This document shows, piece by piece, positions 41,840 through 50,652 of a stretch of 64,000 nt of DNA. Position numbers and translations under genes: made by a program. How positions within the stretch are numbered: the first letter of the stretch is position 1; every line of letters starts with the position of its first letter. The notes beneath the pieces were generated by a model that did not search any database, had not been told where the DNA came from, and saw only the letters and a list, made by a program, of their open reading frames with translations. Origin of the DNA: Solimicrobium silvestre (GTDB lineage: Bacteria; Pseudomonadota; Gammaproteobacteria; Burkholderiales; Burkholderiaceae_D). The stretch lies in the NCBI RefSeq assembly GCF_002976435.1, contig NZ_PUGF01000005.1, forward strand, positions 186,001 to 250,000, read 5' to 3'.

Positions 41840-42384
41840 GTGACGCCTATCGTCAATCAGCACTGCTGCTGCACGGCATAAATAAGGTTGATCGCCAATG
41901 GATATTGGCGCAACTGGCCGAAGAGCAGCATGTGCAGTTAAGCACGCATTTGGAAGAGTTAACTCAAATGGGGATGCTTGCGAATCGCTCCCTGGTGGAA
42001 GGTCTGTTGTCACGTGCTGCTGGAAAATCAGACGCGCCAGCTACATCGACTGAACAGCCGGGTTATGCATTACGCAGTGCGCACGCTGATGTTGTATTAC
42101 ACCTGCTGAACAAGGAGCCAACCTGGTTGATTGCTGCCGTGTTAAGCATCGAAGCCTGGCCTTGGCGCGAAGCGATCTACATTGGACTTGATGCCAGCAA
42201 ACGTGATCGGGTCAAGCATGCGCTGAGAGAGACATTGCCCAAAAAACTGGGATTGGCACTGATAACCCAATTGGAAGAACGCCTGCCCTATGCCGTGCTC
42301 GAACTACAAAGTCGTCCTGTCGAATTGACTGGATTCGCTCGCTTTGGACAACAGATCAGCCGAAAGATGCGTACATGGATATGA
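41836..42384 (+). CDS. Short FliG-like protein, torque domain apparently absent
   Basis: The gene lies in the FliG position between fliF and fliH, but the product has only 182 residues against about 330 for FliG. The N-terminus (SALLLHGINKVDRQWILAQL and the following helix) resembles FliG's FliF-binding domain. The segment LLNKEPTWLIAAVLSIEAWP with the following helices resembles the middle FliM-binding domain (EHPQ-like region). No equivalent of the C-terminal charged torque helix can be seen before the stop. It may instead be a SctK-like component, as found at this position in injectisomes. Similarity is by pattern and position, not by strong motif. The end overlaps fliH. Confidence 0.6.
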   Translation: MSDAYRQSALLLHGINKVDRQWILAQLAEEQHVQLSTHLEELTQMGMLANRSLVEGLLSRAAGKSDAPATSTEQPGYALRSAHADVVLHLLNKEPTWLIAAVLSIEAWPWREAIYIGLDASKRDRVKHALRETLPKKLGLALITQLEERLPYAVLELQSRPVELTGFARFGQQISRKMRTWI

Positions 42385-43097
42385 TCCTCCGAGTGCCGGT
42401 TATTGCCAGCGAAAAGCGCGTTTTGCGCGGTTCGTTTCACAAAGCATACGGGGTGAACTCATCGCTGCCGAATGAACTATCAACAGGCCAGCAAGAAAAC
42501 GCGCCGCAGTCGTTGCGTGAAGCGCCTGATAGTGCGGCGCTGATTGCGCAGGAAGAGCAGTTGGCAGAGCGGTTGCGCGAAGCGGATGAAACAGGCAAGC
42601 GAGCATATGAGGAAGGCTACGAAGCAGGTTTACGCAATGGCGAAACGGATGGTCGTGAAGTCTATACATCGGGGCTGCGTCAGCTGGAAGAATTAACGCA
42701 AAATATGAATGACACGGTGCAACGCAGCCTAGACGAATCAGAAGACATGATGGTTTCGATTGTCTTTGAATCGGTTTGCAAAATCATCGGCGATACATTA
42801 ACCACTCGTGAAGGTGTTGTTGCCGTGGTAGAAGAGGCACTTGCGCGCATTCGCGGTAAGTCCTCAGTGATTATTCGGGTTAATCCGCTGGATCTTGAGT
42901 TGATAGAAGAAAGCGCCGCATTTGGTGTTGCCTCCGAGGCGGATTGGCGTGCCGACGAAGGCGTCGCTATGGGTGGCTGCATGATCGAATCGGAATACGG
43001 CACGCTGGATGCGCGTATCGATACACAGTTGAACCAGCTCAAGCGTGTGTTGTTGTCAGCACGTCACAAGCCTGTCGATACTCAGAGGGACGACTAA
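42375..43097 (+). CDS. fliH: Export ATPase stator FliH
   Basis: The 240-residue product has an N-terminal segment rich in charged residues with Gly-x-x-x-Gly-type repeats (YEEGYEAGLRNGETDGREV), as in FliH stalks. The C-terminal domain has MMVSIVFESVCKIIGD, IIRVNPLDLELI and GGCMIESEYGTLDARIDTQL. It anchors and restrains the FliI ATPase. A start at 42381 (ATGA overlap) is equally possible. A diverged paralogue sits between IS6 copies at 26735-27508. Confidence 0.92.
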   Translation: MDMILRVPVIASEKRVLRGSFHKAYGVNSSLPNELSTGQQENAPQSLREAPDSAALIAQEEQLAERLREADETGKRAYEEGYEAGLRNGETDGREVYTSGLRQLEELTQNMNDTVQRSLDESEDMMVSIVFESVCKIIGDTLTTREGVVAVVEEALARIRGKSSVIIRVNPLDLELIEESAAFGVASEADWRADEGVAMGGCMIESEYGTLDARIDTQLNQLKRVLLSARHKPVDTQRDD

Positions 43098-44452
43098 TGG
43101 AGCATTCTCTCCAGCACTATCGCGACGCCATCCATAAAGCTGAGTTCGTACGTCGAATCGGCCATGTTCGCCGCTTAGCAGGGCTCAGTATCGAATCATC
43201 CGGACCGGACGTTCAGGTCGGTGAAATATGCGAGATTGCGCTTCGCACCGGCAAGCGCGTGTTGCGAGCCGAGGCGGTTGGACTCAAAGATGACCGCGTC
43301 GTACTCATGCCTTACGGCAGTGTTCACGGCATTGGCGCAGGCAGCACCGTCATCGCTACCGGACAGATGCCGCAAGTGGCTGTTGGCACAGAATTACTAG
43401 GACGCGTAATTGACGCGTTCGGCGATCCGCTGGACAACAAACGCGCTCCGCGTACGACGGGTTTTAGACCGCTCAAGTCCGTACCACTTAACCCAATGTC
43501 ACGACCACGCGTCGACACGATCCTGGAAACTGGCGTACGCAGCATCGACACGATGCTGACGATCGGACGTGGTCAGCGGGTGGGTATTTTTTCAGGTAGT
43601 GGCGTCGGTAAAAGTACGTTGCTCGGGATGATAGCGCGCCACGTACAGGCAGACGTTAACGTCATTGCGTTGATCGGTGAACGTGGTCGTGAAGTGAAAG
43701 ACTTTATTGAAAAACATCTGGGCGAAGAAGGCTTGAAACGCTCGGTCGTTGTTGTGGCAACCTCAGATCAACCCGCTTTGGCTCGCGCTCGCGCAGCCTA
43801 CGCGGCCACGGCTATCGCTGAATATTTCCGTGATGCTGGTCAGCATGTGGTGCTGACGATGGATTCTGTCACACGGTTTGCGATGGCCAAACGCGAAATT
43901 GGTTTAGCCGTTGGCGAGCCGCCGACCGCGCGCGGCTATACCCCGTCGGTATTCGCCGAATTGCCCGAACTATGTGAACGTTGTGGAACAGCCGAATCCG
44001 GCGGCACGATTACCGCTCTTTACACGGTATTAGTGGAAGGTGATGATTTTAACGAACCAATTTCCGACATGCTGCGCGCCACCTTGGATGGGCATATTGT
44101 GCTGGCGCGTCGCTTGGCGCAGCAGGGCCATTTTCCCGCGATTGATGTATTGCAAAGCGCCAGTCGTCTTGTCACCGATTTGACGACCGATGAAGAATTG
44201 AATTTGATACACACGATGTTCGAAGGTCTTGCTGCGTATGACCAGAATCGCCAGATGATCGCGATGGGTGCGTATCGTAGCGGTAGTAGCCCTGAAATCG
44301 ATCGCGCCATTCGCCTCAACCCAACACTCACGCGGTTTTTACGACAACCTGAAAGTGAATCTGCCTCGCGTTCGGAAGCATTAGTCGAATTGCGCAAGAT
44401 TGCGCAATTAGCTGAACAGATTGAGGTAACAGGAGATTCCAATGCAACGTGA
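43097..44452 (+). CDS. fliI: Flagellum-specific export ATPase FliI
   Basis: The ATG at 43097 overlaps the fliH stop (TAATG); the frame is open further upstream but there it is a shadow of fliH. The 451-residue product has the Walker A motif GSGVGKST at residues 167-174, GERGREVKDFIEKHLGEEGL, the Walker B region HVVLTMDSVTRFAMAKREI, and PPTARGYTPSVFAELPELCE. These are diagnostic of the FliI/SctN ATPase. It forms a hexamer under the FlhA gate and unfolds or detaches substrates from chaperones. Confidence 0.97.
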   Translation: MEHSLQHYRDAIHKAEFVRRIGHVRRLAGLSIESSGPDVQVGEICEIALRTGKRVLRAEAVGLKDDRVVLMPYGSVHGIGAGSTVIATGQMPQVAVGTELLGRVIDAFGDPLDNKRAPRTTGFRPLKSVPLNPMSRPRVDTILETGVRSIDTMLTIGRGQRVGIFSGSGVGKSTLLGMIARHVQADVNVIALIGERGREVKDFIEKHLGEEGLKRSVVVVATSDQPALARARAAYAATAIAEYFRDAGQHVVLTMDSVTRFAMAKREIGLAVGEPPTARGYTPSVFAELPELCERCGTAESGGTITALYTVLVEGDDFNEPISDMLRATLDGHIVLARRLAQQGHFPAIDVLQSASRLVTDLTTDEELNLIHTMFEGLAAYDQNRQMIAMGAYRSGSSPEIDRAIRLNPTLTRFLRQPESESASRSEALVELRKIAQLAEQIEVTGDSNAT

Positions 44453-44909
44453 GCCACGCGGATTTCAATACGGACTGGAGCCGCTGCGCCGCAAATCCGA
44501 TTGGGAACTGCAAGAGCTACGACAAACTCTGGCGCGCCTCAACACAGAGATTGCAGCCCAAACACAGACCGTACAACAGTACGAAGACCGGTTGTCAGTG
44601 GCAACGAAGGATATTGCCCGGCAACAGGGTAAATCTCAAATTATTCATATTGATAAGCAATTTATCGCCCACACCTACATCGCCCACCAGATGCAGCTGT
44701 TGGCACTGGCGCGTAAGGCGTTGACGCAGCTTGAAACAAACCGCGATCAGACAATCCAGAATTTACATCGTTTGCAAAAATTTGCCGATGGACTGGAAGA
44801 ACATCGGGAAGAAGAAGTGAAAGACTATACGCAGGTACTTGAAAAGGTGAGCATCGCCGAAGCAGACGATGCTTGGTTACGAGGTATACATTGGAAGGCA
44901 GCACAATGA
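44442..44909 (+). CDS. fliJ: Export ATPase central stalk FliJ
   Basis: The 155-residue product starts MQREPRGFQYGLEPLRRKSD and is almost entirely charged coiled coil (WELQELRQTLARLNTEIAAQ; EEHREEEVKDYTQVLEKVSI). Both the composition and the place after fliI fit FliJ, which inserts into the FliI ring. The start overlaps the fliI end by 11 bp; the end overlaps the next gene by four bases. Confidence 0.82.
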   Translation: MQREPRGFQYGLEPLRRKSDWELQELRQTLARLNTEIAAQTQTVQQYEDRLSVATKDIARQQGKSQIIHIDKQFIAHTYIAHQMQLLALARKALTQLETNRDQTIQNLHRLQKFADGLEEHREEEVKDYTQVLEKVSIAEADDAWLRGIHWKAAQ

Positions 44910-45850
44910 CGACGGTGAATTCAGCATTAAGGCCTGATCTGGAATTAATTTCATCAAGTAATCGACAAGTTGACGCGGAAAATCAGAAAGACGCATGGTT
45001 ACGCCAATTGGAACTCAGCCAGATGTCGCTGCTGCAACAGCTAGGCCAGCAAAATTCCGGCTCATCCGGAAATAACAATGGTAGTGCTGTCTCGAAAGAT
45101 TCGCATGATGGGCAAAGTGAATCACAACCAAACTCTTCTTTTGGTGGTTCATCTGAAACCACTTCGGCGACTCTTTTACCTGTGCACCCAATTCTTAATC
45201 AACACAGTACAACCACAGATGAAGCATCCCATTCGCCAACACAGTCGAATCAAACAGTGAAAAGCAACGAAGTATCACATTCGTCGATTCAGACTACGAA
45301 GCCGGAACAGGAGACGATAGGTCAAATTACCCAGAATCAGTTGGATGTATCGAATCAGCAGGGTAATTTATCGGCACCGATCATCTCAGAACAATTAGGC
45401 AGCACTCTGACTCAACAAATTTCGATTACTACGCCGACCACCGTGAATAACCTCGCCGTAATCGCAATGCGTGTATCGAATGAGTCCACATCAATGGAAA
45501 AAGAAGAAGCAAGCGAATCTTCGGAACAGCAAAAAACAGAACCATCGGAAACGCATGATGCGGCATCGAATAACGTTTGGCAAAAACGTCTTATGCACGT
45601 CGCGCAAGAAGGAAAAAATGTTAGCGTATCGATTCGCGACAATACGTTGGACGCTCACCAGTCGTCGCAAATTGTTACCAGGCTAGCTGGCGATGCCGCG
45701 CAATCCGGTTTGCGTTTACGTAATGCCACCGTCAATGGCAAGACGCTCCTTAAATTACCACGTACAACTACAGCATTGCCCAATTCACCGTCGAATGACG
45801 TCGACATCACCACTCATTCGTTCACCTCATCCCTCGAAATTCAGGAGTAA
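44906..45850 (+). CDS. fliK: Probable hook-length control protein (FliK position), divergent
   Basis: The ATG at 44906 overlaps the fliJ stop (ATGA). The 314-residue product has a long Gln/Ser/Thr-rich, low-complexity N-terminal part, as expected for the extended ruler segment of FliK. The C-terminal part (residues about 235-295) has WQKRLMHVAQEGKNVSVSIR and DAAQSGLRLRNATVNGKTLL. This could be a reduced FliK C-domain that contacts FlhB. The classic L-x-P-x-x-LG motif is not visible. The call rests on gene order (fliJ-fliK-flgD-flgE) and composition. Confidence 0.65.
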   Translation: MTTVNSALRPDLELISSSNRQVDAENQKDAWLRQLELSQMSLLQQLGQQNSGSSGNNNGSAVSKDSHDGQSESQPNSSFGGSSETTSATLLPVHPILNQHSTTTDEASHSPTQSNQTVKSNEVSHSSIQTTKPEQETIGQITQNQLDVSNQQGNLSAPIISEQLGSTLTQQISITTPTTVNNLAVIAMRVSNESTSMEKEEASESSEQQKTEPSETHDAASNNVWQKRLMHVAQEGKNVSVSIRDNTLDAHQSSQIVTRLAGDAAQSGLRLRNATVNGKTLLKLPRTTTALPNSPSNDVDITTHSFTSSLEIQE

Positions 45851-45854
45851 TTAC

Positions 45855-46268
45855 ATGGCACTTGATCCCGTTACTAATAGCACCGGCAATGCCAATTTAC
45901 AGGCTGCCGGCATCTCGCAGCAAGATTTTTTGAAGATTTTGCTCACGCAGTTGACTGAACAAGATCCGCTCAAGCCGATGGACAATACACAGTTTGTCGC
46001 CCAGCTGGCGCAATTTTCTCAACTTGAGCAAACGCAACAGCTAGCCGATACGGCGACGACCTCGTTAGCGACGCAAACGGCATCGCAGGCAATTGCTTTG
46101 TTAGGAAAAACCGTCACCGTTTCATCTACATCAAGCTCCGGATCGAGCACCAGCGGATCAGTGACATCGATCAGTTTCAGTGGCAATGCGCCGACGCTCA
46201 CTGTAACGCCCACCTCAGGCCAAGCATTGACTGGCGTCGCCTTGAGTCAAATCACGGCAACGCATTAA
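45855..46268 (+). CDS. flgD: Hook cap protein FlgD (short form)
   Basis: The ATG at 45855 has a CAGGAG site upstream; the longer frame from 45693 overlaps fliK. The 137-residue product contains the FlgD signature ISQQDFLKILLTQLTEQDPL, KPMDNTQFVAQLAQFSQLEQ and ALLGKTVTV. It ends soon after, so the tudor/FnIII-like C-terminal domain of longer FlgD (about 230) is mostly missing. It caps the growing hook and allows FlgE polymerisation. Confidence 0.92.
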   Translation: MALDPVTNSTGNANLQAAGISQQDFLKILLTQLTEQDPLKPMDNTQFVAQLAQFSQLEQTQQLADTATTSLATQTASQAIALLGKTVTVSSTSSSGSSTSGSVTSISFSGNAPTLTVTPTSGQALTGVALSQITATH

Positions 46269-46286
46269 TCGCAAAAGGAAAACATC

Positions 46287-47480
46287 ATGTCATTATCATC
46301 GTCCATTGATATCGGTATGAGCGGCCTGTTGGGCTTCTCTCAAGAATTACAAACAATTAGTAACAATGTTGCCAACCTTAACACCCCCGGTTTTAAAGGA
46401 TCCGACTCGCAATTTTCTGATTTATTTTCTCAGGATAATAGTTTTTCTGGAGGTTCCGGCGATTCTACTGGCGGTGGTATGCAAGTATTACCTGCCGTGA
46501 TTAATTTCTCTCAGGGGCAAACTACGCAAACGGGTGTAGCAACCAATATGGTCGACAGCGGGAATAGTTTTTTTGTTCTTAAAGATCCAAAAACTGGACA
46601 AATTTCCTACACGCAGGACGGCCAATTTCAATTCAACTCAAGTGGCGTATTAGTCGATAGCACTGGTAATTTTGATGTTCAAGCGCTCGATAGCAGTGGT
46701 AAGTTGGCCAACCTGACTCAGAGCGGTTTGCAAAACAGTCTGCCAAAAGCTTCGTCGACAATTACCTTGGCTGGCAATTTGTCGACGACAACATCACCCG
46801 ATGTAGTAAGTTCGATTAACGTGACCGACGCGGCGGGTGGAACACACACGTTGACGGCGACATTTACCAATAGCACCAAGACTCCTGGTACTTGGACAGT
46901 AAGTTTGGCGGATGCCAATGGTACTGTTTCAAGCGGCGGTTCATTCGTATTTACTAATGGCACGCTCACCACAACTGGCGGTGCGAATTCGTATGCATTC
47001 ACCTATTCGCCAGCCGGTGTTCCAGCGATGAATTTAACGTTAACACTCGACCCATCCAGTACCTATTTAGCGTCATCATCAACATTAGGTGTTGAATCAG
47101 TGGATGGTTATGCAGCCGGAACGGTGACCAACGCCACGTTCAATCAAAGTGGTACGCTGGTGTTGTCTTACTCGAACGGGCAAACAGTCAACGGTCCTAA
47201 TGTTGCGCTGGCTAATTTTTCGTCGACAGCTAATTTACAGCATGCCGGCAACAACGCTTTTATCACATCCAATAACGGCGATGCGCAACTTGGCATTGCA
47301 GGTAATACGAGTGCCTGGGGCACCATTAATTCTGGCTCAATCCAAGCTTCTAACGTTGATCTGTCGACTGAATTTAGTAACATCATCATCACGCAACGCG
47401 GTTACCAAGCAGCATCTGAAATCGTGAGTACCGCAAATCAAATGATGCAAAACGTGCTTGATATGAAAGGACAGGGTTAA
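46287..47480 (+). CDS. flgE: Flagellar hook protein FlgE
   Basis: The 397-residue product opens with the axial motif SSIDIGMSGLLGFSQELQTI and ISNNVANLNTPGFKGSDSQF. It ends with SNVDLSTEFSNIIITQRGYQ and AASEIVSTANQMMQNVL, the D0 pair of hook proteins. The middle Ser/Thr-rich domains give the hook length typical of FlgE (about 400). An AAAAGGAAAAC ribosome site precedes the ATG. No hook-associated proteins (FlgK, FlgL) follow. Confidence 0.95.
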   Translation: MSLSSSIDIGMSGLLGFSQELQTISNNVANLNTPGFKGSDSQFSDLFSQDNSFSGGSGDSTGGGMQVLPAVINFSQGQTTQTGVATNMVDSGNSFFVLKDPKTGQISYTQDGQFQFNSSGVLVDSTGNFDVQALDSSGKLANLTQSGLQNSLPKASSTITLAGNLSTTTSPDVVSSINVTDAAGGTHTLTATFTNSTKTPGTWTVSLADANGTVSSGGSFVFTNGTLTTTGGANSYAFTYSPAGVPAMNLTLTLDPSSTYLASSSTLGVESVDGYAAGTVTNATFNQSGTLVLSYSNGQTVNGPNVALANFSSTANLQHAGNNAFITSNNGDAQLGIAGNTSAWGTINSGSIQASNVDLSTEFSNIIITQRGYQAASEIVSTANQMMQNVLDMKGQG

Positions 47481-47482
47481 GT

Positions 47483-48271
47483 TTGGCAACTCATACTTTT
47501 GCGCTGCTTAAGCAACGCGACATCAATTCTTGCATTGAACGCGCCTGCGATGCGGTGAGCGAATGGGAGAGCGCTTGGTGCCCTTCTTCCGGAATCGAGA
47601 TTGATTGCAGTGAAACCTGCGACCCATCAGTCATACAACCGGGTGGTCTATGGACTGCACATCGGCTTACACAAGGCTCTCTTGTCTGGTGTTACTGCCC
47701 GACCGAATTTGGTAAGCAGGCAGAACGTTTGATTTTCGATTTGAACGATGCATTGCGCAGCACCGACCGGCATCGTGAATCCGCACTTGCCGAAAACGTT
47801 GCCAATGAAGCCGTTGATGAACTGGTCGCGCTACTGCTCAATCGCTTAGCAGGGCCAACAACCGCACAACTTGAATTCGGTACAAAGCCTGCTGATTGGC
47901 AATTCCGTCGCCACAGCGGCACTGCATTAATCAAGATCACAATAGGCGGGAAGACGCTCTCATTACTCATCCCCTCTGAGCGACTTCCTTCGCACGAAAT
48001 TGCTCGCAAGTCGCCGCCGCGCGAGGCAGTCACACCGCTGCCCGTTGCATTGAATAAAATCGAAGTTCGCTTGATTGCCGAGCTTGGTGACGTAGAAATG
48101 TCGCTGGGCCATTTTGCTTCGCTGCAGCTTGGTGATGTCATCAATTTGTCCATCGGCATTGATCAATCCCTGACGGTTTTTACTGAAAACCGTTGCCCGG
48201 TGGGCGTTGCTCATCTGGGTAAACAGGATGGCAATCGTGCCCTCGAAATGTTTAAGATTCCGCATAATTAA
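47483..48271 (+). CDS. fliM: FliM-like switch/C-ring protein without the CheY-binding N-terminus
   Basis: The likely start is TTG at 47483, with an AGGACAGG site 6-7 bases upstream. The 262-residue product is about 70 residues shorter than FliM. Its C-terminal SpoA domain is clear (NKIEVRLIAELGDVEMSLGH, LQLGDVINLSIGIDQSLTVF, CPVGVAHLGKQDGNRALEM). The N-terminus reads MATHTFALLKQRDINSCIER and lacks the LSQ-EIDALL motif that binds phospho-CheY. It could be a C-ring protein closer to injectisome SctQ. The neighbour fliN provides the second SpoA unit. Confidence 0.75.
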   Translation: MATHTFALLKQRDINSCIERACDAVSEWESAWCPSSGIEIDCSETCDPSVIQPGGLWTAHRLTQGSLVWCYCPTEFGKQAERLIFDLNDALRSTDRHRESALAENVANEAVDELVALLLNRLAGPTTAQLEFGTKPADWQFRRHSGTALIKITIGGKTLSLLIPSERLPSHEIARKSPPREAVTPLPVALNKIEVRLIAELGDVEMSLGHFASLQLGDVINLSIGIDQSLTVFTENRCPVGVAHLGKQDGNRALEMFKIPHN

Positions 48272-48282
48272 TAGAGTACCTA

Positions 48283-48621
48283 ATGAAAAATTCCGAAACC
48301 GAAATAATCCAACTAAATCCGCAGATGATTGAACTAAGCGAAATTGCGCCACACCACGGTAAAGGGCCAGCGATCATATCAGACAGTTTAGATGCCATCG
48401 AGCACGTCAAAGTGCGGCTAGTTGTACAAGTTGGTGAAGCCAGTATTACTGTGGGTGAATTGCATGCGATGAAGGAAGAACATGTGATCAAACTGGAAAG
48501 TTTAGCTGATGCGCCCGTTGACATTCTGTTAGAAGGTCGTGTTGTCGCGCGAGGGCAACTTGTCGCCGTGGATGATAATTTCGGTGTGCGCATCACTGAA
48601 TTACCGAAAGCACGTTTGTGA
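48283..48621 (+). CDS. fliN: C-ring protein FliN
   Basis: The 112-residue product has a variable N-terminal tail and a SpoA domain: VKVRLVVQVGEASITVGELH, HVIKLESLADAPVDILLEGR and VVARGQLVAVDDNFGVRITE. The length is usual for FliN (about 110-140). FliN rings bind FliH and thus the export ATPase complex. The stop overlaps the GTG start of fliO. Confidence 0.93.
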   Translation: MKNSETEIIQLNPQMIELSEIAPHHGKGPAIISDSLDAIEHVKVRLVVQVGEASITVGELHAMKEEHVIKLESLADAPVDILLEGRVVARGQLVAVDDNFGVRITELPKARL

Positions 48622-49079
48622 CGATCGTAATGAACAGCTTGAAACGGCGCAGCATTGCCGTGGCCGGACTAGTAGCTGTAATCGGCATGCAGGTTTCGTC
48701 AGCTTATGCGAATGCCGTAACGCTACCTGCGAACATTCCATTCAAATCGACTACCGTCGCTGACGATAATCTGGTCTATCGTGCGATTGCGGCCTTTCTT
48801 ATCGCGGGTGCAGTTGCATTCGGGCTAGCTTGGTGTATCAAGAATTTCATGCCGTCGTTCAATAAAAAGATGAAGCGTGATAAGCAACTGGAGCGCCTGG
48901 AAAGCATGCGCTTAAGCACCCGCTCTATGCTGGTACGGGTGCGCTGGGGTGATGAGGAATTATTGGTCGGAGAAAGCGAGCATGGTGTGACTCTGATTGG
49001 TAAGCGCCCAATGGAATCTATCATCGCAGCAGAAGCCACATTACCGGAAACAACAAAAGTAAAGGGAAGCCATGAGTAA
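48618..49079 (+). CDS. fliO: Flagellar export gate assembly protein FliO
   Basis: The GTG at 48618 (four-base overlap with fliN) or ATG at 48630 opens a product of about 150 residues. It has a signal-like leader ending near SSAYANA, one transmembrane helix (AIAAFLIAGAVAFGLAWCIK) and a basic cytoplasmic domain with LSTRSMLVRVRWGDEELLVG and EHGVTLIGKRP. This matches FliO, which stabilises FliP during gate assembly. fliP follows with overlap. Confidence 0.82.
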   Translation: MTIVMNSLKRRSIAVAGLVAVIGMQVSSAYANAVTLPANIPFKSTTVADDNLVYRAIAAFLIAGAVAFGLAWCIKNFMPSFNKKMKRDKQLERLESMRLSTRSMLVRVRWGDEELLVGESEHGVTLIGKRPMESIIAAEATLPETTKVKGSHE

Positions 49080-49848
49080 GCGTACGATATTGGCGATTGC
49101 AGTCGGTTTTTTACTTGCCATGCTCGGTATGCAATTGCACCCTTGCTTTGCCGCACCCAACACGTTTGCCGCCCTGCCAGGCATTGATGTGCATGTAATT
49201 TCACATGGAGCAAAGAACGAAGAAGTATCGTCAGCATTGAAGATTTTGCTGGGGATGACCATCCTCACTTTAGCGCCGGCTATTCTTGTTTCAATGACGT
49301 CGTTCATCCGTATTACCATCGTGCTGTCGATGTTGCGCCATGCATTCGGCATGCAAGAAACGCCGCCCAATACGGTATTGGTCAGTCTTGCGCTATTCCT
49401 TACCCTGTTCACCATGATGCCGGTTATCAACCAAGTAAACGACCAGGCATTCGAGCCATTCATGAATGGAAAAATTGAGGCTGGCCCGGCGTTTCAGCTC
49501 GGCTTGAAACCTGTGCGTGAATTCATGATTCGGCAAACGCGGGAGCAGGATTTATCGCTGATGGTGGAACTAGCTAAACAGCCTGAACCGAAAACGATGG
49601 ACGACATTCCGACCGTCGAGTTGATTCCAGCCTATATGCTGTCCGAACTACGCTCAGCTTTTCAAATAGGATTTGTGATCTTCCTGCCCTTCCTGCTGAT
49701 TGACTTATTAACGTCGACGATTTTAATGTCCTTAGGGATGATGATGGTGCCACCTGTAACGATTTCGCTACCGGTGAAGGTATTAATGTTCGTGCTGATT
49801 GATGGCTGGAATCTCGTAGTAAAAGCATTGGTCGGAACCTTCCAATAG
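49072..49848 (+). CDS. fliP: Flagellar export gate protein FliP
   Basis: The 258-residue product has a signal peptide ending near HPCFAAP and the FliP hallmarks ILLGMTILTLAPAILVSMTS, FIRITIVLSMLRHAFGMQET, IPAYMLSELRSAFQIGFVIF and MMVPPVTISLPVKVLMFVLI. It forms the pentamer of the export gate with FliQ and FliR. These are encoded about 18 kb upstream at the other end of the same operon, an unusual split of fliP from fliQR. Confidence 0.96.
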   Translation: MSKRTILAIAVGFLLAMLGMQLHPCFAAPNTFAALPGIDVHVISHGAKNEEVSSALKILLGMTILTLAPAILVSMTSFIRITIVLSMLRHAFGMQETPPNTVLVSLALFLTLFTMMPVINQVNDQAFEPFMNGKIEAGPAFQLGLKPVREFMIRQTREQDLSLMVELAKQPEPKTMDDIPTVELIPAYMLSELRSAFQIGFVIFLPFLLIDLLTSTILMSLGMMMVPPVTISLPVKVLMFVLIDGWNLVVKALVGTFQ

Positions 49849-49854
49849 ACACCT

Positions 49855-50610
49855 GTGACCAACCTTTCAACCTTTACGCCAGATAAATACGTGCATACCA
49901 GTGAGGTTGCTGCGCTATGGCATGACTGGCATGAAAATAAAGGCCGGGAGGTGCGCGATCGGATTATCGAGCATTACCTGCCCTTTACCAGAATGATGGC
50001 CGCCAAGCTTTATAGTAAGCGGCATAGCGAAGAGTTCGAGTTTGATGATTACCTGCAGTTCGCTACGATTGGGCTGATGGAGTCCATTGATCGCTACGAA
50101 TCCAACTCCTTGGCGCAGTTCACCACCTATGCCGCTAAGCGCATCAATGGCGCAGTACTGGATGGGGTCGAACAATTGAGTGAACGGCAACAACAAATAA
50201 GTACCCACCAGCGACGCCTAAAGGAGCGAAGCAAGTTGGCCGGCGATGCTCTTAAAACCGGCACTGGCACTCTGTTCGACCAACTTGCCGAGATCGCTGT
50301 CGGTCTCGCGCTGGGCCATCTTCTTGACGATACCAGGCTCTATTTTGACGACGAAACGATAGAGCCTTACAATCAATATCGCGGCGTCGAATTGCGGCAG
50401 TTACAAAACCGATTGCAGATACTGGTGGAACAACTGCCAGAACGAGAGCGTTTGCTGATCAAATACACGTATTTTAATCACATGACATTTGATGCCGTGG
50501 CACAGCAATGGGGTTTAACTCGAAGTAGAATTGCCCAGCTTCACCGTAGTGCGCTAGACCGTTTACGCAAATCGGCTCTTGATCTAAAACAATATGATAT
50601 TACTTGCTAG
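49855..50610 (+). CDS. fliA: Flagellar sigma-28 factor FliA
   Basis: The GTG at 49855 starts a 251-residue sigma factor. Region 2 is visible in HYLPFTRMMAAKLYSKRHSE, DYLQFATIGLMESIDRYESN and AQFTTYAAKRINGAVLDGVE. Region 4 is visible in VEQLPERERLLIKYTYFNHM and the helix-turn-helix AVAQQWGLTRSRIAQLHRSA. FliA normally drives filament and motor genes. Its presence suggests that a sigma-28 regulon exists elsewhere. No flgM anti-sigma gene is next to it. Confidence 0.93.
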   Translation: MTNLSTFTPDKYVHTSEVAALWHDWHENKGREVRDRIIEHYLPFTRMMAAKLYSKRHSEEFEFDDYLQFATIGLMESIDRYESNSLAQFTTYAAKRINGAVLDGVEQLSERQQQISTHQRRLKERSKLAGDALKTGTGTLFDQLAEIAVGLALGHLLDDTRLYFDDETIEPYNQYRGVELRQLQNRLQILVEQLPERERLLIKYTYFNHMTFDAVAQQWGLTRSRIAQLHRSALDRLRKSALDLKQYDITC

Positions 50611-50652
50611 ATATTCTAAACAACGGCGTCGTTTTTCGACTGAAATAGCGTT

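Noticed and set aside
42944-43096. Longer start for FliI
   Set aside because: This part overlaps fliH in another frame and encodes an Arg/Cys-rich shadow; the ATG at 43097 gives the family's usual N-terminus.
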